A DNA stretch of 64,000 nt from Cyanophora paradoxa (lineage: Eukaryota > Glaucocystophyceae > Cyanophorales > Cyanophoraceae). The stretch spans positions 52,335-116,334 of the forward strand of contig QPMI01000142.1 of the NCBI GenBank assembly GCA_004431415.1. The letters are read 5' to 3'. Of this stretch, positions 12,001-24,000 are shown one piece after another; within the stretch, counting starts at the first letter, position 1; each line of letters starts with the position of its first letter. Under the pieces are notes generated by a model. It made no database searches, was not told where the DNA came from, and worked only from the letters and a program-made list of their open reading frames with translations. Made by a program: the position numbers and the translations under genes.

Positions 12001-15000
12001 ATGCCCTGTCGGAAGGATGATAAGTAAAGAAGCTTCAAGCGCAAGTGAAGAAATGGTGGAACAGACGGACCTGGATGAAGAGGTTGATGAACCAGGTGAG
12101 GGAGTACTGGTACATGGGCTCGATGTTGGCGAGCTCGGCGATGCAGAAGAAGAGGGTCGAGGCGTGCCGCGCGACCGGCACGTAGCGCGAGCGCGTCTCG
12201 TCGATCTTCGTCTCCGTCTCCTCCGCCACCTTCTGCTTCTCGCTGATCTCGTTGGAGATGGTCTTGCTGCTCGCCAGGACCTGGATCGCCGACTCGTCCT
12301 CCAGGATGTTGCCCTGCGACGTGGAGAGCACGAGGAGGATCTTGTCCTCGATCTCCTTGAGCTGCTTCTTGTTGCTCGCGCTCTGCACGATGAGCGCGTT
12401 CTTCTCCTCCTCGAGCTCCGGGCGCTCCTTCGCGACGACGATGCCGAGCAGCTGGTCCTCCAGCCCCTCGGGCGTGATCATGAAGTTGAGGAGCGTGACC
12501 TTGGTCGCCAGCTCGGGGAGGTAGTGCGGGTTCCGCAGCTTGGTCGTGACGTAGAAGCGGAAGTCGGCGCTGTACTCGATGGTCGTGTCGCCGAGGCGGA
12601 TGCACTGCACGCCGCCCGACTTGAACGTCTGCTTCAGCAGCAGCGGCTCGAGCGCCGGGTCCAGCTCCTCGCCCACGTTCTCGAGGAGGACGGGCGTCCC
12701 GAACTGGATGGCGTTCTCGAGCGTGCGGAGGTAGTCGCCGTCCGAGAGCTTGATGACCGCCAGCTTGTTCGCCTTCTCCATGTTCTTGACCCACTTGTTC
12801 GCCTGGCCCTGGGGGTCGATCATGAGCGGCCACCTGCGCGAGCAAACGGGCGAGCGGGCGGGGTCAGGCGAGGGCCGAGCGGGAAGAGAGCGGCGAGGAG
12901 AGCGGCGGCGGCGCGCGCGCGCACCGGCGGGCGTTGGAGACCATGATGCCGTTCTCGGTGGAGAAGTTGTCGGCGGGGAGGCCCGACATCTGCCACGCGC
13001 GGATCTTGATGGGGTCGCCCAGCACCTTGACCAGCGAGAAGTGGTCGGCGCAGGGGATCTTGCGGGCCTTGCAGTGCTGCACCCACTCCTTGACGACCTG
13101 CTGCCGGAACGACGACGTGAAGGCGCCGAGGTACGCGACGACGGCCGAGGCGATGAGGACGTCGCCCGTCAGGTCGACGTACTCGGCGCCGAGCTCCTCG
13201 GCCGCCTTGGTCCAGCGGTCGCGCTCGCCGCCGAGCCCGCCGATGAGCTTCTCGGCGCGCTCGAGCTTCTTGGCGCAGAGGTCGACCTCGGCCTCGAGGT
13301 TCATCTTGCGCTGGTTCATCGCCTGGAACTGGTTGTTGAGCGCCGCCATCTTGTCCTCCACCTCCTTCAGCTGCGCCCGCTTCTTGTTGAGGCCCTCCAT
13401 CGTCACGTTGAACTCGCCCTCGGCCTTGGCCGCCGCCTCGCGCTTGGGGGCGACGACCTTGGCGACGCGGTCGTACGACTCGAGGGCGCGGACCCAGCGG
13501 CAGAGGCCCTCGGCGGCCGACGAGGCCTGCTTGACGCGGTCCGGCATGAACTCGGGGTTAGGGATGTACGTCTGCCGGATCTTCTGGATGATCGGCGCCG
13601 GGATGTTGTCCTTGTCGTACGCCTTGAGCGACTTCAGGAAGTCCGGGTCCGTCAGCATCTGAGCGGCGAGGCGACCAAGTCAATAACGGGCCGCCCCGCG
13701 AAACCGGGCAACGGAGCATCGATTTCACCTTCTTGGCCGGGTCCCAGAAGTCCTCGATCTTCTTGCCGGTGCCGGCGGGGTCGGGGATCCTGGCCGGCCC
13801 GATCCCCTTCATGACGCAGATGGCCTCCATGACGAGCTTGACGCCGGCCGGCGGGCTCTTCATGGACTTGACGAGGGTGATGTCCGCCGGCTTGAGCGTG
13901 TCGAGGGCCTCCATGGCGGCGTTGAGGATGGGGATCGCCTCCGCGAGGTCGGCGTCGCACTCGTCCTTGATCGCCTTCGCCTCGCGCGCCTTCTCGTTCG
14001 CGATCGCCTCCTCGCCCGAGACGACCTCCCGCGTCGCCGTCACCTGTCGAAAGCCCGTTAGGATGGCTGGTTTAAAACACAAAGTGTGTACTACAGAATG
14101 CGAGGAGCACCTCCTTGGTCTTCTCCTCGATGACGACCATCATCTCGGCCGTCTCCTTCTGCGCCTTCTGCAGCTCGGGCTGCAGCGCCACGAGCTGGTC
14201 CTGCATACCCTTGACCTGCACGCGCGCCCCGCCCGGTCAAGCCTCGGCGGAAATCACGCCGATTTCGGGTTGGTTGGAAGCGGACCTGGGAGGCGGTGAA
14301 GGCGAGCTTCTCGAGGCCGACCTCGTAGCGCTTCTTGAGCGTCATGACGTCGTTGCGCTTCTTGGCGAGGAGCGTCTTGAAGGTCGTGATGAGCTCCAGG
14401 TACGAGGTCGGCGTCACGTAGTTGTGGCGCTTGAGCTCGGCGAGGAACTGGGCCGAGAGCGCGCGCGTCGACTCGTGGAACTGCTTGCACATCTCGACGA
14501 CCTCGGAGCGGATGCCCTCCTCCATCTGGACCTCCTGCAGGAACTTGTTCGCGACGGCCGTGAGCGCGTCCTCGGGCCAGTCGCGGAACCAGTCGATGGT
14601 GCAGCAGTTGACGAGCGACGGGAACTGCCGCAGGCGCGTGCGGAAGGCGTCGCCGATGGGCGAGAAGCAGAGGACGACGTGCAGGTTCTGCTTGCACTGG
14701 TCCACGAAGAGCCCGTACAGCTCCGCCGGCGTCTCCATCGTCTTGTTCAGCTCCCGCGCGATCGGGCGCATCGCCTCGACGATCTGGGCGCGCTCGTCCG
14801 AGGGGTAGAGGTTGGGGACCTCGCCGGCGTTGAGGATGTTGGAGATGTCCTCCACGAACGACTCGTCCTTGATCTGCGAGTCGGTGAAGAGGAAGACGGT
14901 CTTCTTCTTCTCCGTGCCCGTCCGCCGCAGCAGCTTCTTCAGGTCGTCCCGCCACTCGATCCGCGTGTAGCTCTTGCTGATCTCGATCTGCGTCAGGTCC

Positions 15001-18000
15001 ATCTCCGCCATGTGCGCCGCCAGCCGCGTGACGGACTGCCGGCCCGAGCCGCCGACGCCGACGAGCAGGCAGTGCCCGCCGGGCGTCTTCAGCACGCGGG
15101 AGACGCGGGAGACGTGCTCGATGGCGAAGCGGAACATGACGAGGTTCATCGGCTTCTTGCTCAGCTGGTTGTACTCGTCCAGGTACGTCTCGATCACCTT
15201 GGTCAGCGCCGCCATGTCGGTGACCTCGTCGTAGCGGCGGTCGGCGGCGCCGGCGACCATGTAGTCGCCCCAGAAGAGGCTCCGCAGCTTCTCCTCGTTG
15301 ACGACGCCGTCCTTCTTCGTGTCCAGGTGCGCGCAGACCTTGTCGAAGAGGACGCCAAAGTGCTTCTGCGTCGTGTCCTTGATGGTCGTCACGAGCCACG
15401 AGCGGTCGGCGTCGTCCGTGAGGCGGTCGCAGAAGACGCGGAGGACCTCGTGCGTCCAGAGGCGGATGAGCTTCTCCGAGCCCGGCACCTGCTCGGCCTT
15501 GGCGAGGAGGACGCCCTGGATGACGCGGCTGAAGTCGCGCAGGTTGAAGAGGTAGTGCGACTTGGAGGGCGTCGGCAGCAGGTTCGCCATCGCGGCCTTG
15601 TAGACGTCGAGGGTGCCGCTGACGACGGCGCCCGTGAGGCGGTGCACCTCGGGCGCGAAGCCGTGCAGCTTGAACCACCAGTCCACGACGGTGGAGAAGA
15701 TGCGGGTGAGCGTCTCGTCGTCGAAGGCGGTGACGGAGACGAGGGGGAAGTGCCGGCTGAAGCGCGACGTGATGTTGTTGCGGCCGCCGCCGGGCGGGCC
15801 CATCGCGCAGATGAACTGGATGTCCTCCAGCTTGCGGAACGTCGTGTCCTTGCGGTCGTACCAGCCGCCGTGGTCCATCCACTGCCGCAGCAGCTCGATC
15901 GGCGGCTGCGCCGAGTAGACCTCCGGCTGCGGCATGTTCAGGTCGTCCACGAAGATGACGAACTTCTTGCCGCGCGGCGGGCCGAAGATGCCCTTGCGCC
16001 GCTTGTCCATCTTGCCGTCGATGATGTCCTGCGTCTGCGCCGCCGTCGTCTGCGCCGAGAAGTTGACGAAGATGGGGCTGAAGACGTCCTTGGGGAGCCC
16101 GTTCATCAGCTTGCTGTAGATGTACGCCGTCTTGCCCGTGCCCGTCGGCCCCACGAAGAGCGACGGGTGCCCGTGCAGCACGAGCGTCTCCAGCGCGTAC
16201 GTGTAGCGGACGGTGTCGACGGTCGGCACGATCACCTCGTGCGGCTGGGAGCCCTCCGGGGGCGACCAGGGGCGCGGGATGGTGTCCGTCCACGGCGCGA
16301 ACTTGCCCGTCGCCTTGTTGAAGAAGAAGTCGTAGACGAGGCCCTGGGAGGGGAAGAGCAGCGGCATCTTGCGGGGCGCCGGGTGGTGCGTGTTGGCGCC
16401 CGTGATGAGGGACCGGAAGAACGAGTCGAAGGCCTTGCGCCCGTCGACGTCCGTCGAGCAGCCGAGCGACCAGACGGCCGAGAAGAGGAAGAGGGCGTCG
16501 ATCCACGTGAGCGTCTCCTCGGCCTTCATCATGGCGCCCTCCTTGCCCGTCGCCTTGGCGTAGGCGGCCGGGTCCACGATCTCGTCGATGAGCGACTCGA
16601 ACATGTACATGAGCGCCCGCACGAGCTGGGCGTCCAGCGTCGGGCACGGCTCCTTCACCTCGCCCCGCACGAACTTGAGGCACGGGTTGACCAGCCAGTC
16701 GAAGAGGCTCTCGATGTTCTTGCGCGCCGCCTCGTCCAGGGCCGCGGGGAGCGTCGCGAGCCACGAGGTCTGCAGCGGCTTCCACCCCAGCTGCGAGGGC
16801 TCCATGTAGACCATGCCGCAGCGGGAGACGGTGGCCGGCGAGGCGAACGCCAGGTCGGCGACCTCGAAGATGAGGTTGAAGTTCTGGCTCATCTGGATGA
16901 TCTCGCCCGACATCAGGCACAGCTTCTTGTTGTCGTCCAGCACCGTGTTCATGTTCTCGATCCAGACGGCGTCGACGGGCCCGTCGAAGAGCATCCACTT
17001 GCGCTGCTCCGAGGTGTCGACGGAGCAGGCGCGGAACGTGTTGGCCAGCACGCCGTCCGTCCACTCGTGCGAGACGGGGTCGAACTGCCCGTAGAGCTGC
17101 CCCAGCGTGATCGACTTGGGGTTGAGCACGTGCAGCGTCACCTTGTGCTCCAGCGCCGGCTCCTTCGAGCCCAGGTCCGTCAGCGCGCCCGCCAGCACAC
17201 TGCGAACGACGGGCGGCGGCGGTCAGGCAAGGCCGAGCGGAGGGCGGGCGGGCGGGCGGGCGGGCGGGCGGGCGGACCGGTAGGCGGTGGTTTTGCCGGC
17301 GAAGGGCAGGCCGACGATCATGAGGCCGTGGCGGACGAGGATCATCTCGTAGAGCTGGATGACCTTGTTGAAGAAGGAGGGCACGGCCTGCAGGTTCATC
17401 TTCTTCGCGTTCTCCTCCATGGCGGCCATCAGGTCGGCGTAGTCGGGCTTGGGGAGGACGACGCCCGGGAAGAGGTCGCTGGTGATGCCGTCGAAGAGGG
17501 GCAGGTCGTGGGAGAGGAACTTGGGCAGGTTGACGTCGTTGATGGAGCGCAGCATGAGGATCGACTCGTCCTCCGTCGGGAAGCGCCGCTTGAGGTTGCC
17601 GGCCGCCGTCAGCACCGACTTGACGGCGCGCATGCCGTAGTCGTAATGGTCCTGCGACGAGAGCTGCTCGGAGCAGAGGCGGTACGTCGCGACGATCTTG
17701 ACGGCGAGCGCGCGGGCGTTGACGAAGCCGTAGGAGTAGAGGGAGATCTCGGCGATGAGGGCGTAGTCGGGGACCATCATCGCCACGGGGCGGAAGAGCG
17801 CCTTCAGGTTGTCGGGGAGCTCCGAGCGGCCGGCGTAGCCCGGGTTCATCGTGATGAAGACGGCGCAGGCGGTGTTGAGCGAGAGCTCCGTCCCCTCGAA
17901 CGTGAAGCGCTCCGCCTTGATGGCGATGGCGCGCTGGATCGTCAGGATCTGCTGCGCGATCACGGAGAGCACCTGCGGGCGGGCCGGGCGGGCGGCTGGG

Positions 18001-21000
18001 TCAGAGGTGGGCGGGCAGGCTGGGGCGCGGCGGAAGGAAAGACATGGCGCACCTCGAGGTCGATGCGGTTGAACTCGTCGAAGCAGGCCCAGGCGCCCGC
18101 CGAGGCCAGCCCCTTGAAGAACTTGCCCATGGCGATGTAGTCGAGGCCGTCCGAGCAGTTGAAGACGACGCACTGCTTGGCGACCGCCTTAGCGAGGTCC
18201 TTCGTCGACTCGGTCTTGCCCGTGCCGGCGGGGCCCTCCGGGGCGCCGCCGAGGTTGAGGTGCAGGGCGCCCATGAGGGTGCGGTAGCAGCGGTCCGTGA
18301 GGGGCGTGATGACGAGGCGGCCCGAGTTGCCGAGGTACTCGTAGCCATAGTTGAGCGTCGCGTTGATCATGCGGACCTTGACGTTGCCGTCCTCCCAGTA
18401 GTAGCGCAGCTGCGACGTCCACTCGAAGTCGTTCTCGTCGGAGATGCCGTCGTCGGCGAGCTGGCCGACGACGTCGCGCGCGTGCACGTCGATGACGACC
18501 AGGGCGCCCAGCGTGATGCGGCTCTGGTTCGGGAGCTCGCCGCGCACGAGGGCCACGATGTCCTCCAGCTGCGAGGTGCACTTGGCCTGGTAGGCGCGCA
18601 GGCCCTGCGAGCCGCCCTCGCGGATCGCCTCGGCGACCTCCTTCGTCCAGAAGATCTGCGAGCCGCAGAGGACGACCTGCCCGGGCCACTCCAGCACCCA
18701 CTTGGCGCGCGACGTCTGCGCCAGAGAGCGGGCGGGCGGGGGTCAGAGGAGGCGCGGCTAAAGCGGGGCGGGGCGGGGCGGGGCGCACGTTGGGGTAGCT
18801 GGCGATGGAGCGCTCGGTGATCTCGCGGATCGAGTTGCGCATCGTCTCCTCGACCTGGAGGAGCCACTTCTCGACGGCGCCGCGGGCCTCGTGCGGGCGG
18901 ATGATCGTCGAGAGCGCCACGCGCTCCTTCTCCGACGAGAACATGGCGATGACGTCGGTCCCGTCCTTGAACTCGAGGCTAGAGATGCCCTCGAAGCACT
19001 TCTTGAGGTGCGGCTGCACGCGCAGCGGGTCCTTCGTCTCCGAGAGGATCTCCAGGAGCTCGTCGTTCGAGAGGAAGAAGAAGCGGGGGAAGTAGAGGCG
19101 CTTCGTCTCCAGGTAGTCGTTGAGGCCCTTCTGGATGACGTCCAGCATCGAGTTCGCCTCCTGGAGCTTGGGGAGCAGGTTGCGGATCTGGGCGACGGCG
19201 AGGGCGTGCGGGTTCGCGATGACCTGCTTCATCGTCTCGCGCCACATCTTGTCGACGGCCTGGAACTTCTTGCCCTCCTGCGGCATCTGCTTCATGATGT
19301 CCTCGCTCCCGAAGATGGGCTCGAGGTAGAGCCAGGAGGCCTGGCACTTGAGCCAGGCGTCCAGGACGTCCTGGATGAGCGTCAGCGTCCGCTCCCACGC
19401 CTTGATCTTCTCCTCGAAGGGACGGATGAACGGCGAGCCCATCATCGTCTGCGTCTTCACGATGTGGTCCTCCAGCAGCGCCTGCGCGGCCGGCGGGCGT
19501 GAGGGGGGCAGAGCGAGGGGTTCGAGGGGGGTGAGGGGAGAGGGGGGGTACGGGGCGTAGGGGGCAATAGGAAGCAAAATGGCGGGCGCAGGGCAGGGGC
19601 GGCCTCTAGGCGGGCGGGCCCGGCGGGCTTGAGGGGGGGGGGGGGGGGGGGGCAGAGGGTTAGGGGGGTAGGCGTGACTCGTGAGGGAGGGGACAGGAAG
19701 AGGGACGGCGCAATAGGTGCGGGCAGGCCCGGAAAGAGTGAGCCGGAGGCGCGGGGGACGGGGGGCGGGCGGAGGGGGGTTGGGGGCGGAGGGGGGTAGG
19801 GGTAAGAGGGGTAGTAGCGGCGTAAGAGGTATTGCCAGCGTAAAAGGGGGTAGGGGTGGCGCAAGAGGGTTGGGCGAGCCCGGACCCCGCGGGGGGGGGG
19901 GGGGGGGGGGAAGAGGGGGAAGGCAGGGAAGGCAGGGGGTACCTGGATGTCGTCGACGGCGGAGAGGATGTGGGTGCCGGTCTCGCGGTAGGCGTGCACC
20001 GAGAACTCGATGGGCTGCCACTCGGCCTGCATCTTGTCGTACGTCTTCTCGAGGCTGTACTCCTTGGAGGCGTTGTCGGAGAGCTCCTGCAGGCGCGGCA
20101 GGTGCTGGTCCAGCTTCATCTTCAGCATCAGGTTCAGGTTCGCGCTCTCGTCCGGCCGGACTTGGAATCCGACGACGTTGGAGAGGCCCTCCCAGTGGCG
20201 CTCCCGCATGCCCGGGTTGCAGAGGACCTGGACCAGGGGCACGTACTGCCGGAACTCCTCCGCCTTCGCCTTGATGTGCTCCGCCACCGCCGCCGGCGCC
20301 GGCTTCTCCGCGAACGCCTGCGCCACGCAGCGTCAGCTCGGGGGCCCAAAGCGCGCTGGCGACGGGGCGGGGCGGGTCGCGGAGGAGCGGCGGGGTGGGG
20401 GGCGGGGAGGGAGGGTAGGGGAGAGGCGGGCCGGCGGGGGGCTAGGGGCGTATAGCGCAAGGAGGGGAGGGGTAGGCCGCCTCGGCGGGGGTAGGGACGC
20501 GAGGGTGGGCCGCCTCTGGGGGGGGGGGGGGGGGGGGGGGCGGGGGGGGTAGTCGGGGCGGAGTCGGGGCGGAGGGGCGGGGCCCGGAGAGCGTCTAGCG
20601 GAGGCGGGGGTACGCTGCCTCGGAGCGGGGTAGAGGCGTGAGGGGTAGGCCGCCTCGGGGGTGGGGGGGGAGGGGAGGGGGAGGGGGGCGACGGGGAGGG
20701 CGAGGGGGCCGGCGGGACGGGGCCCGGGAAGAAGGGGCGGGGCGGGGCGGGGAGCGGGCGGGGCGGGGAGCGGGCGGGGCAAGCGGGGCTAGGCGGGGGG
20801 CGGGGCGGACCTTGACGAGCTTGTAGGCGCTGCGGTACATCTCGCCGACGTCGCGCTCGACGCCCTCCGGGTCGAGGTTCTTGAAGGGGCCCTCCGTCCA
20901 CGCGTAGTAGTTCTTGTCGAACTCCTGCGCCAGCGTCCAGAGCTTCTCGAACGGCTCCAGGCCCTTCTTCGCGTTGTCGAGCTCCATGAAGAAGGAGCGC

Positions 21001-24000
21001 GACCAGTCGAAGAGCTCCTCCTGCTGGTTGATGTACGCCATCTGCGGGGCGGGGCGGGGCGGGGCGGGCGGTCAGAGATGTCCTCGAGGGGGCGAGCGTG
21101 GGTGCGAGCGGGGGGGAGAGAGCCGACCGTCTCGTAGGCGTTGTTGATCTGGACCTGGAGGGCGAGGAGCTTGTCGCAGTACTCGGCGAGGCGCTCGATC
21201 TCCCCGTACTCGTTGAACTCGTCCACGGCGAGGCAGATCTGAGGGGCTCGGCTAGTTAGCCTAGTCGCCGGGGTTGGGCTGGGGCGGCCGAGCGGGGTGG
21301 ACCTGCTTGATCTCCTCGACGAACTTGTCGCGGTGGCGCTTGAGGGCGTCCTCGAACTTGCCGCGCTCCGAGTGGAGCCGCGCCTCGTTCTCCTCGAGCA
21401 CGGGGGCGATCCGCCGGGGCCAGTTGAAGGCCGTCCCGTTGAGCCGGACGTCCTCCTCCGAGAAGAAGAAGTTGAAGTCGAGGAGGAAGTTGAGGCGGTG
21501 GCCGATCTCCGCGATCTCCTCGCCGAGCCGCGCCAGCTCCTTCTTCTTCGCCGCCGCGATGTACTTCTGCTGCTCGACGGTCTCCTCAGGGCTCGCCACG
21601 CTCCGCATGACCTTGGCCGAGATCGACTCGTAGGCCTCGCAGACCTGCAGGCACTGCTGCCGGTTCTCGATGCAGAGCTGCGAGAGGAGGCGGTTGGCCA
21701 GGTCCTGCGCCTTGCTCGCCAGGTGCTTGTTGAGCGCGTCGCACTGGACGAGCACGAGGTCGAGGGGGACCTCCGAGGGCAGCAGACGGACGATGTCCTC
21801 CGCGATGCGCCGGTACTTGCCGACCTCGGCCGCGTACTCCTTCAGGGAGTGCTCGGCGGAGAGGAACTCGCGGACGGCCCGCTCGCCCTCGCCGCCCAGC
21901 AGGTACAGGTACTTGTCGTAGTACTGGAGCAGCCGCGCCGGCAGCGCCGCCGCGTCCTGCACCACCGCCTTGACCCGGTTCCGAGCCTCCGCCACGTCCT
22001 GCAAGCCCGCCGTCAGCCAAGCGGCGGAAAGTATGTATAAGATCGGGCGGGGCGGGGCGGGCGGACCTGGTCGGTGACCTGGGCGACGGGGAGGTAGACG
22101 ACCTTGGAGCGGTCGACGGCGCCCGAGAGGCGCGACTCGACGCGCGGGATGCCGGCCACGGCGCTCACGAAGCGGTCGAAGACGGAGAGCACCGTCGTCT
22201 CGACCTCCTTGAACGAGGGGCGGTAGACGATGCCCTGGCCCTCCGCCTGCAGCCGCACCACGATGACGGGCGTCTGGCCCGAGAAGGAGGCCTGCGGGAC
22301 GGCCGCCTGCGCCGCCGCCACCGCCGCCACCGTCGCCTCGGCCGTCGAGGCCGGCGGCTGCGAGCTGACGCTCGAGGCGCGGTTCGCGCGGGCGCCGGCG
22401 CCGCCGTGCCCGTGCTCGCCGCCCTCCTCCTTCCCGTGGCCCTTCTCGCCCTCCTTCTCCTTCGCGTGCGCCTTGTCGTGCTTGTCGCCGCCGCCGGCGT
22501 GCGCCTTGTCGTGCTTGTCGCCGCCGGCGTGCGCCTTGTCGGCGTGGGCCTTGGCGTGCTTCTCGTGCGCCTCGTGCGCCCGCTGCGCCTCGGCCGCCGC
22601 CGCCGCCGTCACGATCGCGTCCGCCGCGAAGAACGCCGCCAGGTGCGCCTCCCGCTCCGCCATGTCGTCCGGCTGCGCGCACAAATCGGATCGGAACCGA
22701 ACGCGCCGGCCCCGCTAGCTGCCGAGCCCAGCCGCACCTTCATGGCGTAGGCGTCGAAGAACTCGACGTAGGCTCCCACGGAGGCCTCCACGACGGTCCG
22801 CACCTGGTTGGACATGAGCGTCGAGACCGCCCCGAAGTACTTCTCCAGCAGCAGCTTCTCCACCGCCTCCGGCAGCTTTCCGTCCGGCGCGTCCGGCCCC
22901 GGCTGCGGCAGCTCCATCTTGTACCCCCCGTCCTTGAAGACCTCCACCGCAGAGGGGATCCAGCTGCGCGTGCATGAGGTGGGGGAAGGAAAGGGGGGTA
23001 GGGGGCCTTTCGGCGCACTCGTTCCAGAGGGCGTCCTTGGTCTTGTCGCAGCACTCCTGCTGGCGCATCTTGAACTTCTCGAGCTCGAGGGGCAGCTTGT
23101 AGCGGAGGCGCTCGGGCGGCTCGACGAGGAGCGAGCCGGCGTAGGCCTCCCAGATGCGGAGCAGCTCCAGCATCTTGCGGGACGTCACGAAGAGCGTCGT
23201 CGCCATCTCGGCCCGCGCCACCGCCACCGAGTCGTGCCACTCGGTGGGCGACTTGGGGGCCCGCGCGCGGCCCGCCGACTCCTCGAAGGGCGCCGGCGGG
23301 GCGAGGATGTTGAGGCGGCGGCGCTCCTCGGGCGACTTGAGGACGTAGTCGACGATGGACTTCTTGACGGCGTTGTAGTAGTCCGAGCGGATCTCGGCCC
23401 GCATCGAGGCGAGCATCTCCTCCACGAGCGACTGCGGCACCGCGGAGAGCTCCTGCGGGATCAAGTCCATCACCTGCGCGCGCGCGGGGCCGTCAGAGGC
23501 GGCGGGGGCGAAGGGGCCGTCAGACAGACGAGGAGGAGGGGCACGCGCCTGCTCCATCCACTCCTCCTTCATGACCGAGACGACGTGGTCGGGGATGCCG
23601 TGCTCGATGTAGTACCAGTAGCGCTGCGCCGGGCGGGGCGGGGCGGGGCGGGGGGCGGTTCGGCCGGCGGCGGACGGGGGCGGGGCGGGGGCCGGGGAGG
23701 GGCACCTCGTCCGAGCTGTCGGGCGCATCGGCGGGCGGGGCGGCCGCGCCGCCGGGCGATGCGGGCGGGGGCGAGCCCGAGAGCACGCGCGCGCCCAGCC
23801 CGTTCCTGCGGCGGGGCCGCTCAGAAAGGCGGTCCGGCGCGGGCCGCTCGGGGGCGGGCGGGGAGGCGAAAGCGCACGTGAAGTCGACCGACTCGGAGAC
23901 GGCGCCGTCTGGGGAGACGACGCGGCGCATGCGGGGCGGGCGGGAGGCGGGGAGCCCCGCGCTGGTGCGCGCGACGTAGTCCATCGTCACGTCGCTCGCG

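Noticed and set aside
14115-18140. Very long plus-strand frame (1,341 codons) opposite the dynein gene
   Set aside because: It is the antisense of strongly conserved dynein exons, open because of GC-rich codons; its composition is Arg/Leu/Asp-rich and has no motifs.
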